DNA from: Streptomyces lincolnensis
Lineage (GTDB): Bacteria > Actinomycetota > Actinomycetes > Streptomycetales > Streptomycetaceae
Length of the DNA: 64,000 nucleotides
Assembly (NCBI RefSeq): GCF_021173675.1
Contig: NZ_JAIHON010000005.1
Span: 62,001 to 126,000, forward strand
Direction of reading: 5' to 3'
In this document: positions 8,601 through 17,446 of the stretch, piece by piece
Layout: every line of letters begins with the position of its first letter
How positions within the stretch are numbered: position 1 is the first letter of the stretch
Program-made: the position numbers and the translations under genes
Notes under the pieces: generated by a model
What the model was told of the DNA's origin: nothing
Seen by the model: only the letters and a program-made list of their open reading frames with translations
Database searches by the model: none

Positions 8601-9990
8601 CCTCGCCAGACTCGTCAACCTGGGCCTGGACGGGCGGGACACGGGGCAGTCGGTCGCCGTGGTCAACCTGAACGCCCGTGATGTGACGGCCCGACCGAAG
8701 GTCGGTGGCGGCGCTCCGCAGGACGGTGAATCGCTGCTCGAGCGGATGCTCACACGGATGACGCACGAGAGGTTCTGGGAGGACTGCGCATCCTGTGACC
8801 TCGCCGCCACCTGCTACGCCCGGCACAACGCGCAGACGTTCCAACACCCCTCCGCCGGCCCCCAGGTGATGCGGCGGCTGCGTCGGCTCTACGAACTCAC
8901 GCAGTTGCGTGGCAAATTGCACATCACTCTGCGCGACCTGCGCTCGGCGCTGGCGTACACCCTCACCTCGGGCCGCGACTGCAGCGCAATCCACCAGCTG
9001 TACGCCGCCGGTGACGCCCGAAGCATCCTGGACAGCTTCTACTTCTCCGCGCACCTCGGCACTCCCCCGGCCGAGGACGGCAGTCCGAGGGAACGTGACC
9101 GGCTGCTGTCCCTGCTGAGGGCGGCCGATGTCGCCGCCATACCGCAGCCGCGCCTTGATCGCCGCCTTGACTATGCCGGGCTGCTGGAGGACGGTGCGCT
9201 GGTCACCGTGGATGGGCGCGGAAGCCGGGACCGGGTGCTGCTGGAACAGCAATTCGCCGAGCTCGGCCGGTCGAGCCAGGGGGGTCAAAAACAGACGGGA
9301 CAGGGGTCCGGCCACCGCAGCTACCTCAACGCGGCGCGCCGTCTGCTGTACTTCGAGCTCCACGACGAGGAGCGGGCCCAGCGGATGCTGCCGTACACGT
9401 CGGTGCTGCGTTTCGTGGAACTGCTGAGTACCGATGTCGCCGTCGACGTCGAGCGCAACATGGTGCTGCGTGCCTTCAACCGGGGCGAAGGGCTGACAGC
9501 TCCTGACCGGATCGGGGAGGGTCTGGCTCTGAAGGTCCGTGAGGTGACGGGCGGCCTCATCCGCAGCTACCGGCACTTCCCCGCGCAGGGGTTCCAGCTG
9601 AAGCCTGCGGATCCACCCGCCCCCGCGTATGTCGAATCCGGCCGCACGGCACTACGGCTGAGCTACCAGGATCCCGAGGGCAGACCCGGGGGTACGGCAG
9701 AGCTGGATATCCGGCTCGATCTGTTCGAGCTGCTGCAGCGCTTCGGTCAGGGGTACCGGCCCTCGGTGGCCGATATCCAGGGGCAGCAGCTCGCCTTGGC
9801 CGTGTTCAAGAACCGGCTGGCCGCGGTCCCGTATCAGGAGGTGCTCCTCACTACGCACGGGCACGATCTGCGCCGTGTCCACCGCACTGAGGACGGCGTC
9901 CTACACATGGAAGACCTGGCACCCGTCACGGCGCGCGAGACGGACGACGAGGACCACGCCGACGGGGCGGAGGAGACGGCATGGCGCTGA
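5665..9990 (+). CDS. NERD-double kinase-ATPase fusion (MAD6 / PglW-like)
   Basis: 1441-aa multidomain protein. Residues about 10-110 form a NERD nuclease-related domain (EVDLVVV and VIDVKGTRG fit the PD-(D/E)xK core). Residues about 190-480 resemble a protein kinase but look catalytically dead: HRELNP replaces HRDLKP near 332 and no DFG is visible. A second kinase (about 514-790) looks active, with a glycine loop, the lysine in DRAVKLV, HCDIKPSN near 645 and IDFGIAK near 662. After a proline-rich linker comes a P-loop ATPase region (GNAGDGKT near 873) with a possible zinc knuckle (CASC near 1041, followed by a further cysteine). Family knowledge: similar Ser/Thr kinases occur as PglW in phage-growth-limitation systems and as MAD6 in MADS. 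Presumably it phosphorylates system partners when infection is sensed. The start ATG overlaps the preceding TGA; the end overlaps the next gene by 10 bp. Confidence 0.88.
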   Translation: MGARIVAVGEAVNDAERRVIAHLRDHAPDDWTVLHSVEIPHGNRLFEVDLVVVTGHAVYVIDVKGTRGRIEADGSRWYPARRAPFRSPVPKLQSHAKQLKTTLESAHLPLSRLWTHALVVLPAPDAVLLDNTPAQRDAKATINLPDLIGRLADITQIPVSSRRFDTDISAHHAAIVNTVRGSSRAPSGPLRFGSWEVIERLSESQYADGADVLDEYRAKNALAVQGSGTVRLQVRQADPYAPEAERLRQQKRIGIAYEALGKLPAHPNVVGVRDFFAVEDRGVYVTVFDDAPGHALKLHLTGAADPLTADAKLRTVRHVLQGLAHAHSRRIAHRELNPATVLIAQDGRAMLTGFEYAKTAQRRGHTVLEEAWQVADPAYLAPECQADASTMGMASDVYAVGVIGYQLLTGELPFGSVTEQAEAGGRLPDDGLEQAGVRVELAHWLRTLCASDPAARPSALEALRRLDLAIGARQAPARRIGSSAARPAQQPAADRLGGSDEPRGADFFKTLPPDFQLGTKYLVRHRLGRPGGFGVAYRVYDTIRSVDRAVKLVLRDRDSVLERLKREADVLQRLQSAPHPNVVSMVDADRLPAPDPYPYLVFEFVDGKDVAEVIRGGRMGAADVLRLAVDTARGLRHIHDLGVWHCDIKPSNLLWTDDGVKLIDFGIAKTADSSEGHTYTSARYSPPDLDQVPANASGYVDRDLFGLGVTLYEALTGGQYPWDARSPLPGVPPIDPRVAYSGFGDLAPGFAEILLRLISPYRGERFTTAEELLEALRTLESARDVPVPPPLPELPVMPPSPPSGGGSEEPPSPEPNTNPFVTHLQTLYSQSRRSNRGTRGLDPHAMSVYVETALDSDLVPALRRGEHALVIVTGNAGDGKTAFLERFERQARELGADFEPRRSNGSDFTLDGRRFRTNHDGSQDEGEVGGDDVLEEFFAPFAGPDESGWAGIGGETRLIAVNEGRLIDFLSHHHDRFPHLARLVNLGLDGRDTGQSVAVVNLNARDVTARPKVGGGAPQDGESLLERMLTRMTHERFWEDCASCDLAATCYARHNAQTFQHPSAGPQVMRRLRRLYELTQLRGKLHITLRDLRSALAYTLTSGRDCSAIHQLYAAGDARSILDSFYFSAHLGTPPAEDGSPRERDRLLSLLRAADVAAIPQPRLDRRLDYAGLLEDGALVTVDGRGSRDRVLLEQQFAELGRSSQGGQKQTGQGSGHRSYLNAARRLLYFELHDEERAQRMLPYTSVLRFVELLSTDVAVDVERNMVLRAFNRGEGLTAPDRIGEGLALKVREVTGGLIRSYRHFPAQGFQLKPADPPAPAYVESGRTALRLSYQDPEGRPGGTAELDIRLDLFELLQRFGQGYRPSVADIQGQQLALAVFKNRLAAVPYQEVLLTTHGHDLRRVHRTEDGVLHMEDLAPVTARETDDEDHADGAEETAWR

Positions 9991-11636
9991 CGGGATCACT
10001 CGGCACCTTTCACCACCCGGGTGTCAGCCGGATCGACTACAAGCCGCTGGACATGGACCGGGTACTGACCGCGCTGCTCGCCCGGCTATGGCACCAGGGC
10101 ATGCCCAGCAAGATCAGCCGTACGTCGACGCTCGACGTCGATGTGTTCGTCAAGCTGTTCCTGGAGCACCCCGAGGTGTTCGCCGGCTTCGACCGAGAGA
10201 CCACCACCCGCTGGACCGTCACCCACCTCATGGACATGGTCAACCGCGGCAGGGCCGATGAAGCGGTGGCCGCGCCCAGGCCGCTGCACGGCTTCACCTA
10301 CCGGTTCCGCAACAGCCGCAAATCCCGCCCGTACGGGGCCGATGAGCAGCTGTACGAGATGCTCTGCGCTGATGAGGGCGCGCTGAAGGGACTGCGCGAG
10401 TTCTTCTTCTCCGATGTCGACCGGGCCACAGGCACCATCGCCCCGGGGCCGGACACCGACGTGGAGACGCAGGCGCTGCTGCATCTGGTCGAGCTCGCGG
10501 GCCGCAAGGTCCGGGACCAGGCGGACACGAGCAAACCCCGGACTCCCTATCCGCCGCTGTGTGCCGAGCCCGCGCAACTGCTCTGCCAAGACGTGATGCG
10601 GCTTCTATATCACCAGGACCGTATGCCGCGCACCGTGCTGGTGGACTATCTCAAGACGCTGTTCGCCTTCCACTTGGCGCTGTATCACCTGCGGATGATG
10701 AAGTTGCTGCCCGCGGCCGTCTCGACGGCCGCGGTGCCGGCCACCTGCCGGGGCGGCCACGGCTCGCAAGCCGCGGCGGACCGCTGCCCGTACCGAGTGC
10801 GACTCTTCCTTGACGCGGACGGCTCGCCCGGCACCGCGTCCGCCGCCCTCGCGGAGCACAGCGCGGACATCTGGTATCGGCGCATCCCTCGCTTCATCCA
10901 GGCGACCTACCAGGTGAAGAAACTCGACGACTTCGCCGAGTCCCTGGCCAAGGCGGGCACGTTGAGCCGACCCGCAGGCCGAAACTACTTCACCCCGGAG
11001 GAAGCGCTGCGGCTCCTGGACAAGAAGCGCAGCAAGGAGCGCGACGCCTTCTTCCTCCAGCGTGTCAACCGGGTGCGGGATGAGGAGGATGAACTCCCAC
11101 CCGAGCTCAAGCAGATCATCCAGCTCGGACTCGGCCCGTTCGACGAGTACACCGAAATGCTCATGCACTATCGCGGGCGTTACTACCGGGGCCAGTTCGT
11201 GAAATGTCTCGATTCGATGCTGCTTAAGCATCGTCCTGGCGCTCTGCTGGCCCAGCCGCGCGGTGGTGGCGCGGACGCCGCCCGCCGGTTCGTCCTCGAC
11301 GGTCGGCTTCTTGAAGTGCTCCTGCAGGTGGCGCTCTTGCGTGAAAGCACCGACGGCAGCGGCAATCTGGCCACCGCCCCGATGCGGGTGGACGCGTTCC
11401 TCGCCCTGTTGCGTTCCCGGTACGGGTTGTACATCGACCGGCTGCCCGACGGCGACGGCTTCACCGGCGCCCACCTGGACGACCAGGCAGCGCTGCGCGC
11501 CAACTCCGCCGCCTTCCTCAACCGGCTGCGCGAGATCGGCTACTACCAGGACATGTCCGATGCCTACCTGACTCAGACCATCACCCCCAGGTATGCCATC
11601 GGCGCCACGCCACGGACGGGAGTCACCGCTCGATGA
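9981..11636 (+). CDS. Uncharacterised MADS-type component (MAD7-like)
   Basis: 551-aa protein with no domain I can name. It begins at ATG 9981 after GGAG inside the end of the kinase gene. Visible features: a basic, tyrosine-rich segment near 110 (YRFRNSRKSRPYG), a Cys-His cluster between about 250 and 270 (CRGGHGSQAAADRCPYR), which could bind metal, and a charged helical region RLLDKKRSKERDAFFLQRV. Its place between a PglW/MAD6-like kinase and a HerA-like ATPase, with overlaps on both sides (ATGA at 11633), makes it the positional counterpart of MAD7. Function is not known to me. It may bridge kinase and ATPase or be a kinase substrate; that is inference. Confidence 0.75.
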   Translation: MALTGSLGTFHHPGVSRIDYKPLDMDRVLTALLARLWHQGMPSKISRTSTLDVDVFVKLFLEHPEVFAGFDRETTTRWTVTHLMDMVNRGRADEAVAAPRPLHGFTYRFRNSRKSRPYGADEQLYEMLCADEGALKGLREFFFSDVDRATGTIAPGPDTDVETQALLHLVELAGRKVRDQADTSKPRTPYPPLCAEPAQLLCQDVMRLLYHQDRMPRTVLVDYLKTLFAFHLALYHLRMMKLLPAAVSTAAVPATCRGGHGSQAAADRCPYRVRLFLDADGSPGTASAALAEHSADIWYRRIPRFIQATYQVKKLDDFAESLAKAGTLSRPAGRNYFTPEEALRLLDKKRSKERDAFFLQRVNRVRDEEDELPPELKQIIQLGLGPFDEYTEMLMHYRGRYYRGQFVKCLDSMLLKHRPGALLAQPRGGGADAARRFVLDGRLLEVLLQVALLRESTDGSGNLATAPMRVDAFLALLRSRYGLYIDRLPDGDGFTGAHLDDQAALRANSAAFLNRLREIGYYQDMSDAYLTQTITPRYAIGATPRTGVTAR

Positions 11637-14600
11637 CCACCACCCCGGCCGGCACAACGGGCCTGGTCGAGATCACCGCCAAGGACCTGCGAGAGGCTCT
11701 CGAAGGTGTTCTCGTACCTCAGTTGACCAAGCTCGTCGGAGAACGCGACGCCGGACACTGCATGCGGGTCACCGAGGTCGAACCCGAGCTCGCCGCCTCT
11801 CTGGTGCGCCGGCTGCGCGGCGCGCTTGGCCCCGAGGCCACGGTCTGCTTGCTCTGCCCCGCCGACGACCTCACCCCTGACGGTCCGCTGCACGACGTCG
11901 GTGTCAGCAGCACCAAGCTGGTCGAGCTGCGCAATCGCAGCGAGGGCGAAGGTTCCCTGCCCGGCCCGCTCCTGGTCTTCGTGCCGCCCGGTATCCGGGT
12001 CAGTGCAGAGGACTCCTTCGGAATCGCCACGTTCGAAGAGATCCCGCTCGGCGACGCTTACACCTCTCTGGTCGACTACCTCCTCGACCAGGTACCCGAG
12101 CGGCTGCGTCCTGCCGTCGACGAACTGCTCGCCTCGGTCCGCGACCGTACGGAGGGATGGCGGACGGGCAATCGCGCCCTCGCCCAGTACCTCCTCACCC
12201 TGCAGGCCAATGCCTACCGCGACCAGGTCGCCGGTGCCGCGGTCTACCACTTCGGCCTCGTACCGGACTTCGACCTGTTCACCCACCCCTCCCTGGTACG
12301 GGAACGGGTCGACAAGAACTACGGCCTGGTACGCAAGCTCACTGACTCACCGCGTTCCGAACGGCAGCGCGTCCTGGACCTCGGCCTGATCGACAGCGTC
12401 TTCGCCACCCGGCTCGCCGCCTTCGCCAGCCGGTGCGGCCTGGAAGAGCCCACCTCCTGGACGCGACGCATCGTCGTCGACAAGGAAAACTGGGGTCTGT
12501 CGTTCGGCAACTGGCGCATCGATGAGCGACGCCGCGCCACCGTCTCCATCGACGTCCGCGAACTCGGCCTGCCCTCGGCGGGCGACAACCCTCAGCACGT
12601 CAAGGACTATCCGGCCCTGGCAGCCATCGCAGGCCAGCCGTACCTGCTCACCGGGGAGAAGGGAGTCCGCGACATCACCGCACGCTTCGCCGTGCAGCCC
12701 GACCCCCGCAAGGTGGAAGGGCTGGAGAAGTTCCGTGTGGAGATCGTCTCCGAGAGCGGCGGCCCGATCGGCCGGGCTGCCCACGTCGGCAAAAGCAAGA
12801 CCGCCAAGCCCGAGTACAAGAAGGCACTGGGACGCCTCAACAGGATTGACTGGGAGGAGGGATGGCACTACATCCGCGTCGTCCCGCTGGACGCGCAGGG
12901 TGAGCCTCTCGACGTCACCCCCGGCGCCCATGACTTGCCCGGCGGCGAGAGCGAACGCTTCTACGTCGTCCCGGACGCGGAGGCCGAGGAGCCGCCGGAG
13001 CGCAGCGCGGGACGCTTTCCCGGCCTCACTCACGCTCTGCGCTCTCTTCAACTGGACGCGCTCGCGACGGGAGATGACCCGACTCTGGTCGCCGCCACCG
13101 ATATCCGTTGGAAGGCGTCCAGCGCCCGCAGCCCGCACCGCACACTCAGCGCAAAGGTCCACGCCGCGGGAACCGGTGAGATCCGTTTGTCCCCGCTACT
13201 CGTCCAGGCCCAGCAGCACCTCCTTGCCCACCCCGACGACACCGGTCTGCGCCGGATGCTGCTGCACCCGGACGGCAGTGCTCAACTGCACGACGGCAAT
13301 GACGCGGATCTCGGGCGCACACTGATGGGCCGAGCAAGCGAGGCGTACGACGCTTTCGTCGCCGCACGGCAGACGTATTTCACCGCCATCACCGGCACGG
13401 CGACCGGCCCCGCCGAAGCTGCCGAGCTCCTGGTTAGCGAGGCGATCGACTTCGAGCAGGTGCGCTATGAACTCGCCACCTATGCCGAGGCGTACGTCGA
13501 ACTCGTCGACGCGGCAGCCCTCCAGGTCGAAAGAGCAACGGATACCGCCAGGGCCGGCGCGCTGGAGGCACTCGCCCGAATCCAGCAGATCGACTGCGTG
13601 GCGGCGACGCTCAGCGACGGCACAGGCCGACGTGACACCGTTCTGCTCGTCGCCCCCACCCACCCGCTGCGGGCACTGTGGCTGGCCACTTGGTCGGCTC
13701 TCGGGCTGGCCTGGACAAGCCGTCTCGCCGCCGGGGACAAAAAGACCGTCCTGTCGGTACGGGAGTCGCTACTCGCCTCGCTGGCACCGCTCGGCTTCCC
13801 GTTCACGGTCCCGCGTCAGGACGGACGGCTCATGGCCGCAGCCGACAATCTCACCCCGTACTGGGGCGCGTACCTGCCCAGTGAAACCGCCGATCCCCGC
13901 GGACTGCTCGGTCGGCTGGCCACTGCCCTGAATCTGCCGCCCGAAAGCGCTGCCGCCGCAACCAGTGGCGGCGGCGCGTTGTCCGGCGTCGCCCTGGCCG
14001 ATCGCATAGAGCGATACGTCCGTCTGCACCCGTACGTCACCACCCTCATCATGAACGTCGTCAACGCGGGCCGAGCCGAGATCGTCGCCGATGCCCTGCT
14101 CGAACTGCAGCGCCGCTCCGCGACCCGGGACCTCACCTACGACATCCGCCTGTGTGTCACCGACCCCGAGGCGCCCGAGACCGGCGCCGCCCTGACGGAT
14201 CTGCAGAACGCGCAGAGTCAGATCTCCTCCGCCGAGGCCGAAGCTTTCCTGCACACCATCGGTCCGGCCCGCACGGCCAAACTCGTCCACTCCGTACGCT
14301 CAGTGGACGAGTTCACCCGGCGGCCGACAGAGTTCGATGCCCACCTCACCGTTCTCATCGACGCCTTCGGGGGCGAACAACACGCCTCCACACCACGTCG
14401 ACCCATCACCCACGCGCCGGTCCACGGCTTGGTGCAGGCCACGGCTTCCACGTACGAGGACGACGACCAGCAGATCGTCTGGCGCACCGCCCCACGTCAC
14501 GGCACGGCCCTCGCCATAGAGGACGCCGAAGACCTCACCAACCTCATGGGCCGCCTGCCCGCCCTGCTGGACACGGCCGCGGCATGCGTGGCCACCGCCG

Positions 14601-17224
14601 GCCAGGCACTGCGCAGCGTCCCCTGCACCGTCCTGTCCCTCGACACCGATGCCCGCGATCTCCTCTACCGGGCACACCAGTCCGGCGATTGGGTCGTCAC
14701 CATTGACCGCACGCTGGGGCTGGAGTACTTCGACAACGCCGGACGACACGGCAGGCCCGAGTACGTCATCGACTACGCCCCCGCGCAAGGCAGCTCACTC
14801 GCCCACCAGATGATGGTGAGCTCCAACTCGGTCGACGAACTGCGCACCCTTCTCGGGCCGACGGCGCAGCAGCACGGGCTCGATGTCGCGGAACGTCACC
14901 TCAATACGTTCTTCGACCAGCTCCGACTGCTGTCGGGCAACCTGGCCTTCAAGCTGGCATCCACCGCCCCCAACCAGCGCACCGAGGTCCTCGGCCTGTC
15001 CCTGGCCCGTCTCTATCTTGATTACCAGGGCGTGCTGCACAACCAGATCGTCGTGCCCCTCGACGCCCACCCAGAGCTGTACGCGGAGGCCCGCCGTCAG
15101 GCCCGCGAACTGGGCGACGTCCTTTCCTTCCAGCGAAGTGACCTCGCGCTGTTCCACCTCGACGGGATGCAACGGACCGTCACCTGCCGTCTCGTCGAAG
15201 TGAAGTGTTACACCGTACTCGACGACGTCGGCGCCTACGAGCGGCTCAAAGTCAAGGTCACCCAACAGCTGGCCCGCAGTCAGTCCGTACTCTCCGAGTC
15301 CTTCGACCCGAACCTCACCACCCCCGACCGTGTCGACCGCCCTGTCAAGAACCTCACCCTCGCCTCCATGCTCCGCTTCTACGTGGAGCGCGCCGCCCGC
15401 CACGGCACCCTGAACCAAAGCAGCCGCACGGCAGCCCACCGGGTTCTGGACAGCCTCGACGATGGCTACCAACTCCGCTTCACCCAAAGCGGCCTGATCT
15501 TCGACCTCGCCCGCCCTGGCACCGACCAGGAGACCGACGGCGAGGTGGAGTTCCACCGCATCGGCCACGACCTCATTACCGAACTCATCGACGCGATCCC
15601 GACGGTACGACCGGGCGGACCGGAGTTGCAGGACGACGCCGAGCCCACGGAGGGGGACGCGGATACCTCGGCGCCGGACGACGACGCCACAACCACTCCG
15701 ACGCTCGCCCGGCTCACACTCTCGGTCCCGCGACTCGCCGACGCGGCCTTCCGCGCGGACGACGCTCAGCCAGTGGCACCGGAGGAAGAACCCGAACCAC
15801 ACTCGGGCAAGGAGCCGGCGTCACCTCAGCCGACTCCTGATCCGCCTATCAGCGCGCAGAACGACCACGGACTGCCCGTGGTGCCCACCGCTTCGGAGCC
15901 GGTGGTTCCCGACACACCGCACCCCGAGGCGACCGCACCCAGCCTGCAGGAACTCCGCAACACTCCCGCCATGGACGTTCCGGCCCCCGCTGCTCCACCA
16001 CCTGGCCCAGACGCCCCCGGCTCCCACCGTCCGGACATCTACCTGGGCGTCGCCCGTCCCTCACCCCAGCACGGCGTCCTTGGGAAAGCCGCCGGCCGAA
16101 CTGTCTCCCTCGACCTCGACGAAACCCACACCATCAGTCTGTTCGGCGTCCAGGGCGGCGGCAAAAGCTACACGCTGGGCAGCATCATCGAAGCGGCATC
16201 GCTCCCGGCCCCGCCCATCAATGTCCTGCCGCACCCGCTGGCCACGGTGATCTTCCACTACAGCAAGTCCCAGGACTACGCGCCCGAGTTCACCTCGATG
16301 GTGCACCCCAACGACGACAGCGCCCAACTCGCGGCCCTCAAGGAGCGCTACGGTGCCGAGCCGCACGCCCTGACCGACGTCCTCCTCCTCACGCCGGAGG
16401 CCCAGGTCGACGATCGCCGAGCGCAATACCCAGGGATCGAAGTACACCCCCTGGCGTTCTCCTCCGCCGAACTCAAGGCTGAGCACTGGACGTTCCTGCT
16501 CGGCGCCGTCGGAAACCAATCCACGTACATCAAGCAGATCGCCAGAACCATCCGCAAGCACCGCAACAACCTGACCCTCGACACAATCCGCCAAGAACTC
16601 GCCAGCTCCCGAATGCCGGACCACATCAAGGACCTCGCCGAGGACCGTCTGGACCTGGCGGCGGAGTACATCGACGACAACGTCCAGCTCACCAGCCTCA
16701 TTCGTCCCGGCCGCCTCGTCATCGTCGACCTGCGCGACAACCTGATCCAAAAGGACGACGCCCTCGGCCTGTTCGTCGTCCTGATGCAGCTCTTCGCCGA
16801 TGCCCGCGACGGCGACCGCCGCTTCAACAAACTGGTCGTCTTCGATGAAGCGCACAAGTACATCGACAGCCCCGACCTCGTGGCCGGCCTAGTCGAGTCC
16901 GTCCGCGAAATGCGTCACAAAGGCATGAGCATCCTGGTTGCGAGCCAAGACCCGCCGTCCGTCCCCGTACAGCTGATCGAGCTCTCCAACCACATCATCC
17001 TGCACAAGTTCACCTCCCCGGCCTGGCTCAAGCACCTACAGAAGGCGAATGCAGCCCTGTCCGGCCTCACCGCCGAGAAACTCGCTCAACTCCACCCGGG
17101 CGAGGCGTACATCTGGTCGAGCAAGGCCACCGACCCGGCGTTCACGTACGGAGCTGTTCGCATCCAGTGCCGTCCACGAGTGACGAAACACGGAGGGGGG
17201 ACGCGGACTGCATCCGAGGAGTAA
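11633..17224 (+). CDS. Giant HerA/FtsK-like ATP-binding protein (MAD8-like)
   Basis: 1863-aa protein, last gene of the operon. The N-terminal 1300 residues are unrecognised. Residues about 1350-1470 are a proline- and acid-rich low-complexity linker. The C-terminal 400 residues are a DUF87/HerA-like ATPase: Walker A GVQGGGKSYT near 1505, Walker B VVFDEAHKY near 1735, followed by SILVASQDPPSVP (sensor-like) and a C-terminal segment with WSSKATDPAF. Proteins of this type are hexameric DNA translocases in defence and recombination systems, so it may thread or pump invading DNA once the kinase is triggered. LVEVKCYTVLDD near 1187 contains an ExK that could belong to a nuclease core (uncertain). 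It overlaps the previous gene by ATGA; the operon ends here with a hairpin 37 bp downstream. Confidence 0.85.
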   Translation: MTTTPAGTTGLVEITAKDLREALEGVLVPQLTKLVGERDAGHCMRVTEVEPELAASLVRRLRGALGPEATVCLLCPADDLTPDGPLHDVGVSSTKLVELRNRSEGEGSLPGPLLVFVPPGIRVSAEDSFGIATFEEIPLGDAYTSLVDYLLDQVPERLRPAVDELLASVRDRTEGWRTGNRALAQYLLTLQANAYRDQVAGAAVYHFGLVPDFDLFTHPSLVRERVDKNYGLVRKLTDSPRSERQRVLDLGLIDSVFATRLAAFASRCGLEEPTSWTRRIVVDKENWGLSFGNWRIDERRRATVSIDVRELGLPSAGDNPQHVKDYPALAAIAGQPYLLTGEKGVRDITARFAVQPDPRKVEGLEKFRVEIVSESGGPIGRAAHVGKSKTAKPEYKKALGRLNRIDWEEGWHYIRVVPLDAQGEPLDVTPGAHDLPGGESERFYVVPDAEAEEPPERSAGRFPGLTHALRSLQLDALATGDDPTLVAATDIRWKASSARSPHRTLSAKVHAAGTGEIRLSPLLVQAQQHLLAHPDDTGLRRMLLHPDGSAQLHDGNDADLGRTLMGRASEAYDAFVAARQTYFTAITGTATGPAEAAELLVSEAIDFEQVRYELATYAEAYVELVDAAALQVERATDTARAGALEALARIQQIDCVAATLSDGTGRRDTVLLVAPTHPLRALWLATWSALGLAWTSRLAAGDKKTVLSVRESLLASLAPLGFPFTVPRQDGRLMAAADNLTPYWGAYLPSETADPRGLLGRLATALNLPPESAAAATSGGGALSGVALADRIERYVRLHPYVTTLIMNVVNAGRAEIVADALLELQRRSATRDLTYDIRLCVTDPEAPETGAALTDLQNAQSQISSAEAEAFLHTIGPARTAKLVHSVRSVDEFTRRPTEFDAHLTVLIDAFGGEQHASTPRRPITHAPVHGLVQATASTYEDDDQQIVWRTAPRHGTALAIEDAEDLTNLMGRLPALLDTAAACVATAGQALRSVPCTVLSLDTDARDLLYRAHQSGDWVVTIDRTLGLEYFDNAGRHGRPEYVIDYAPAQGSSLAHQMMVSSNSVDELRTLLGPTAQQHGLDVAERHLNTFFDQLRLLSGNLAFKLASTAPNQRTEVLGLSLARLYLDYQGVLHNQIVVPLDAHPELYAEARRQARELGDVLSFQRSDLALFHLDGMQRTVTCRLVEVKCYTVLDDVGAYERLKVKVTQQLARSQSVLSESFDPNLTTPDRVDRPVKNLTLASMLRFYVERAARHGTLNQSSRTAAHRVLDSLDDGYQLRFTQSGLIFDLARPGTDQETDGEVEFHRIGHDLITELIDAIPTVRPGGPELQDDAEPTEGDADTSAPDDDATTTPTLARLTLSVPRLADAAFRADDAQPVAPEEEPEPHSGKEPASPQPTPDPPISAQNDHGLPVVPTASEPVVPDTPHPEATAPSLQELRNTPAMDVPAPAAPPPGPDAPGSHRPDIYLGVARPSPQHGVLGKAAGRTVSLDLDETHTISLFGVQGGGKSYTLGSIIEAASLPAPPINVLPHPLATVIFHYSKSQDYAPEFTSMVHPNDDSAQLAALKERYGAEPHALTDVLLLTPEAQVDDRRAQYPGIEVHPLAFSSAELKAEHWTFLLGAVGNQSTYIKQIARTIRKHRNNLTLDTIRQELASSRMPDHIKDLAEDRLDLAAEYIDDNVQLTSLIRPGRLVIVDLRDNLIQKDDALGLFVVLMQLFADARDGDRRFNKLVVFDEAHKYIDSPDLVAGLVESVREMRHKGMSILVASQDPPSVPVQLIELSNHIILHKFTSPAWLKHLQKANAALSGLTAEKLAQLHPGEAYIWSSKATDPAFTYGAVRIQCRPRVTKHGGGTRTASEE

Positions 17225-17260
17225 AGGTCCTGCCCCGCGCTGGGGGTCCGCAGCTTTACA

Positions 17261-17282
17261 GCGGCGCGTGGGAACGCACCGC
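17261..17282. terminator. Hairpin between convergent genes
   Basis: A 9-bp stem with one mismatch (GCGGCGCGT / ACGCACCGC, 4-nt loop) lies 37 bp after the HerA-like gene, in the gap between convergent genes. A second, wider inverted repeat (CCTGCAAGCCG at 17347-17357, CGGCTTGCAGG at 17418-17428) sits closer to the opposing gene. Both probably block read-through. There is no T-run, as usual in Streptomyces. Confidence 0.5.
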
Positions 17283-17446
17283 CGAGGCATGACCAAACCT
17301 GCTTTGGTGCGTCTGCGGCGGTCGGGGAATTGACGGGCGGAGGAGGCCTGCAAGCCGCGGTCCGTCGTTCACACCACGCACATATCCCATGTCGTGGCGA
17401 CTCGCCGTCCGTTCAAACGGCTTGCAGGACGGCGGGGTGGCCCTGG

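Noticed and set aside
8044..9576. Long open frame on the minus strand opposite the NERD-kinase gene
   Set aside because: Long antisense frames are expected in high-GC coding DNA; the + strand frame has clear domains and this one gives no recognisable protein. The same holds for 406-1845 and 46564-48105.
1..17224. Classical BREX type 2 / Pgl system
   Set aside because: The NERD-kinase resembles PglW and there is a methyltransferase, but no PglZ phosphatase, PglY or BrxL/Lon-like gene is present, and the methyltransferase is HsdM-like with an HsdS-like partner.
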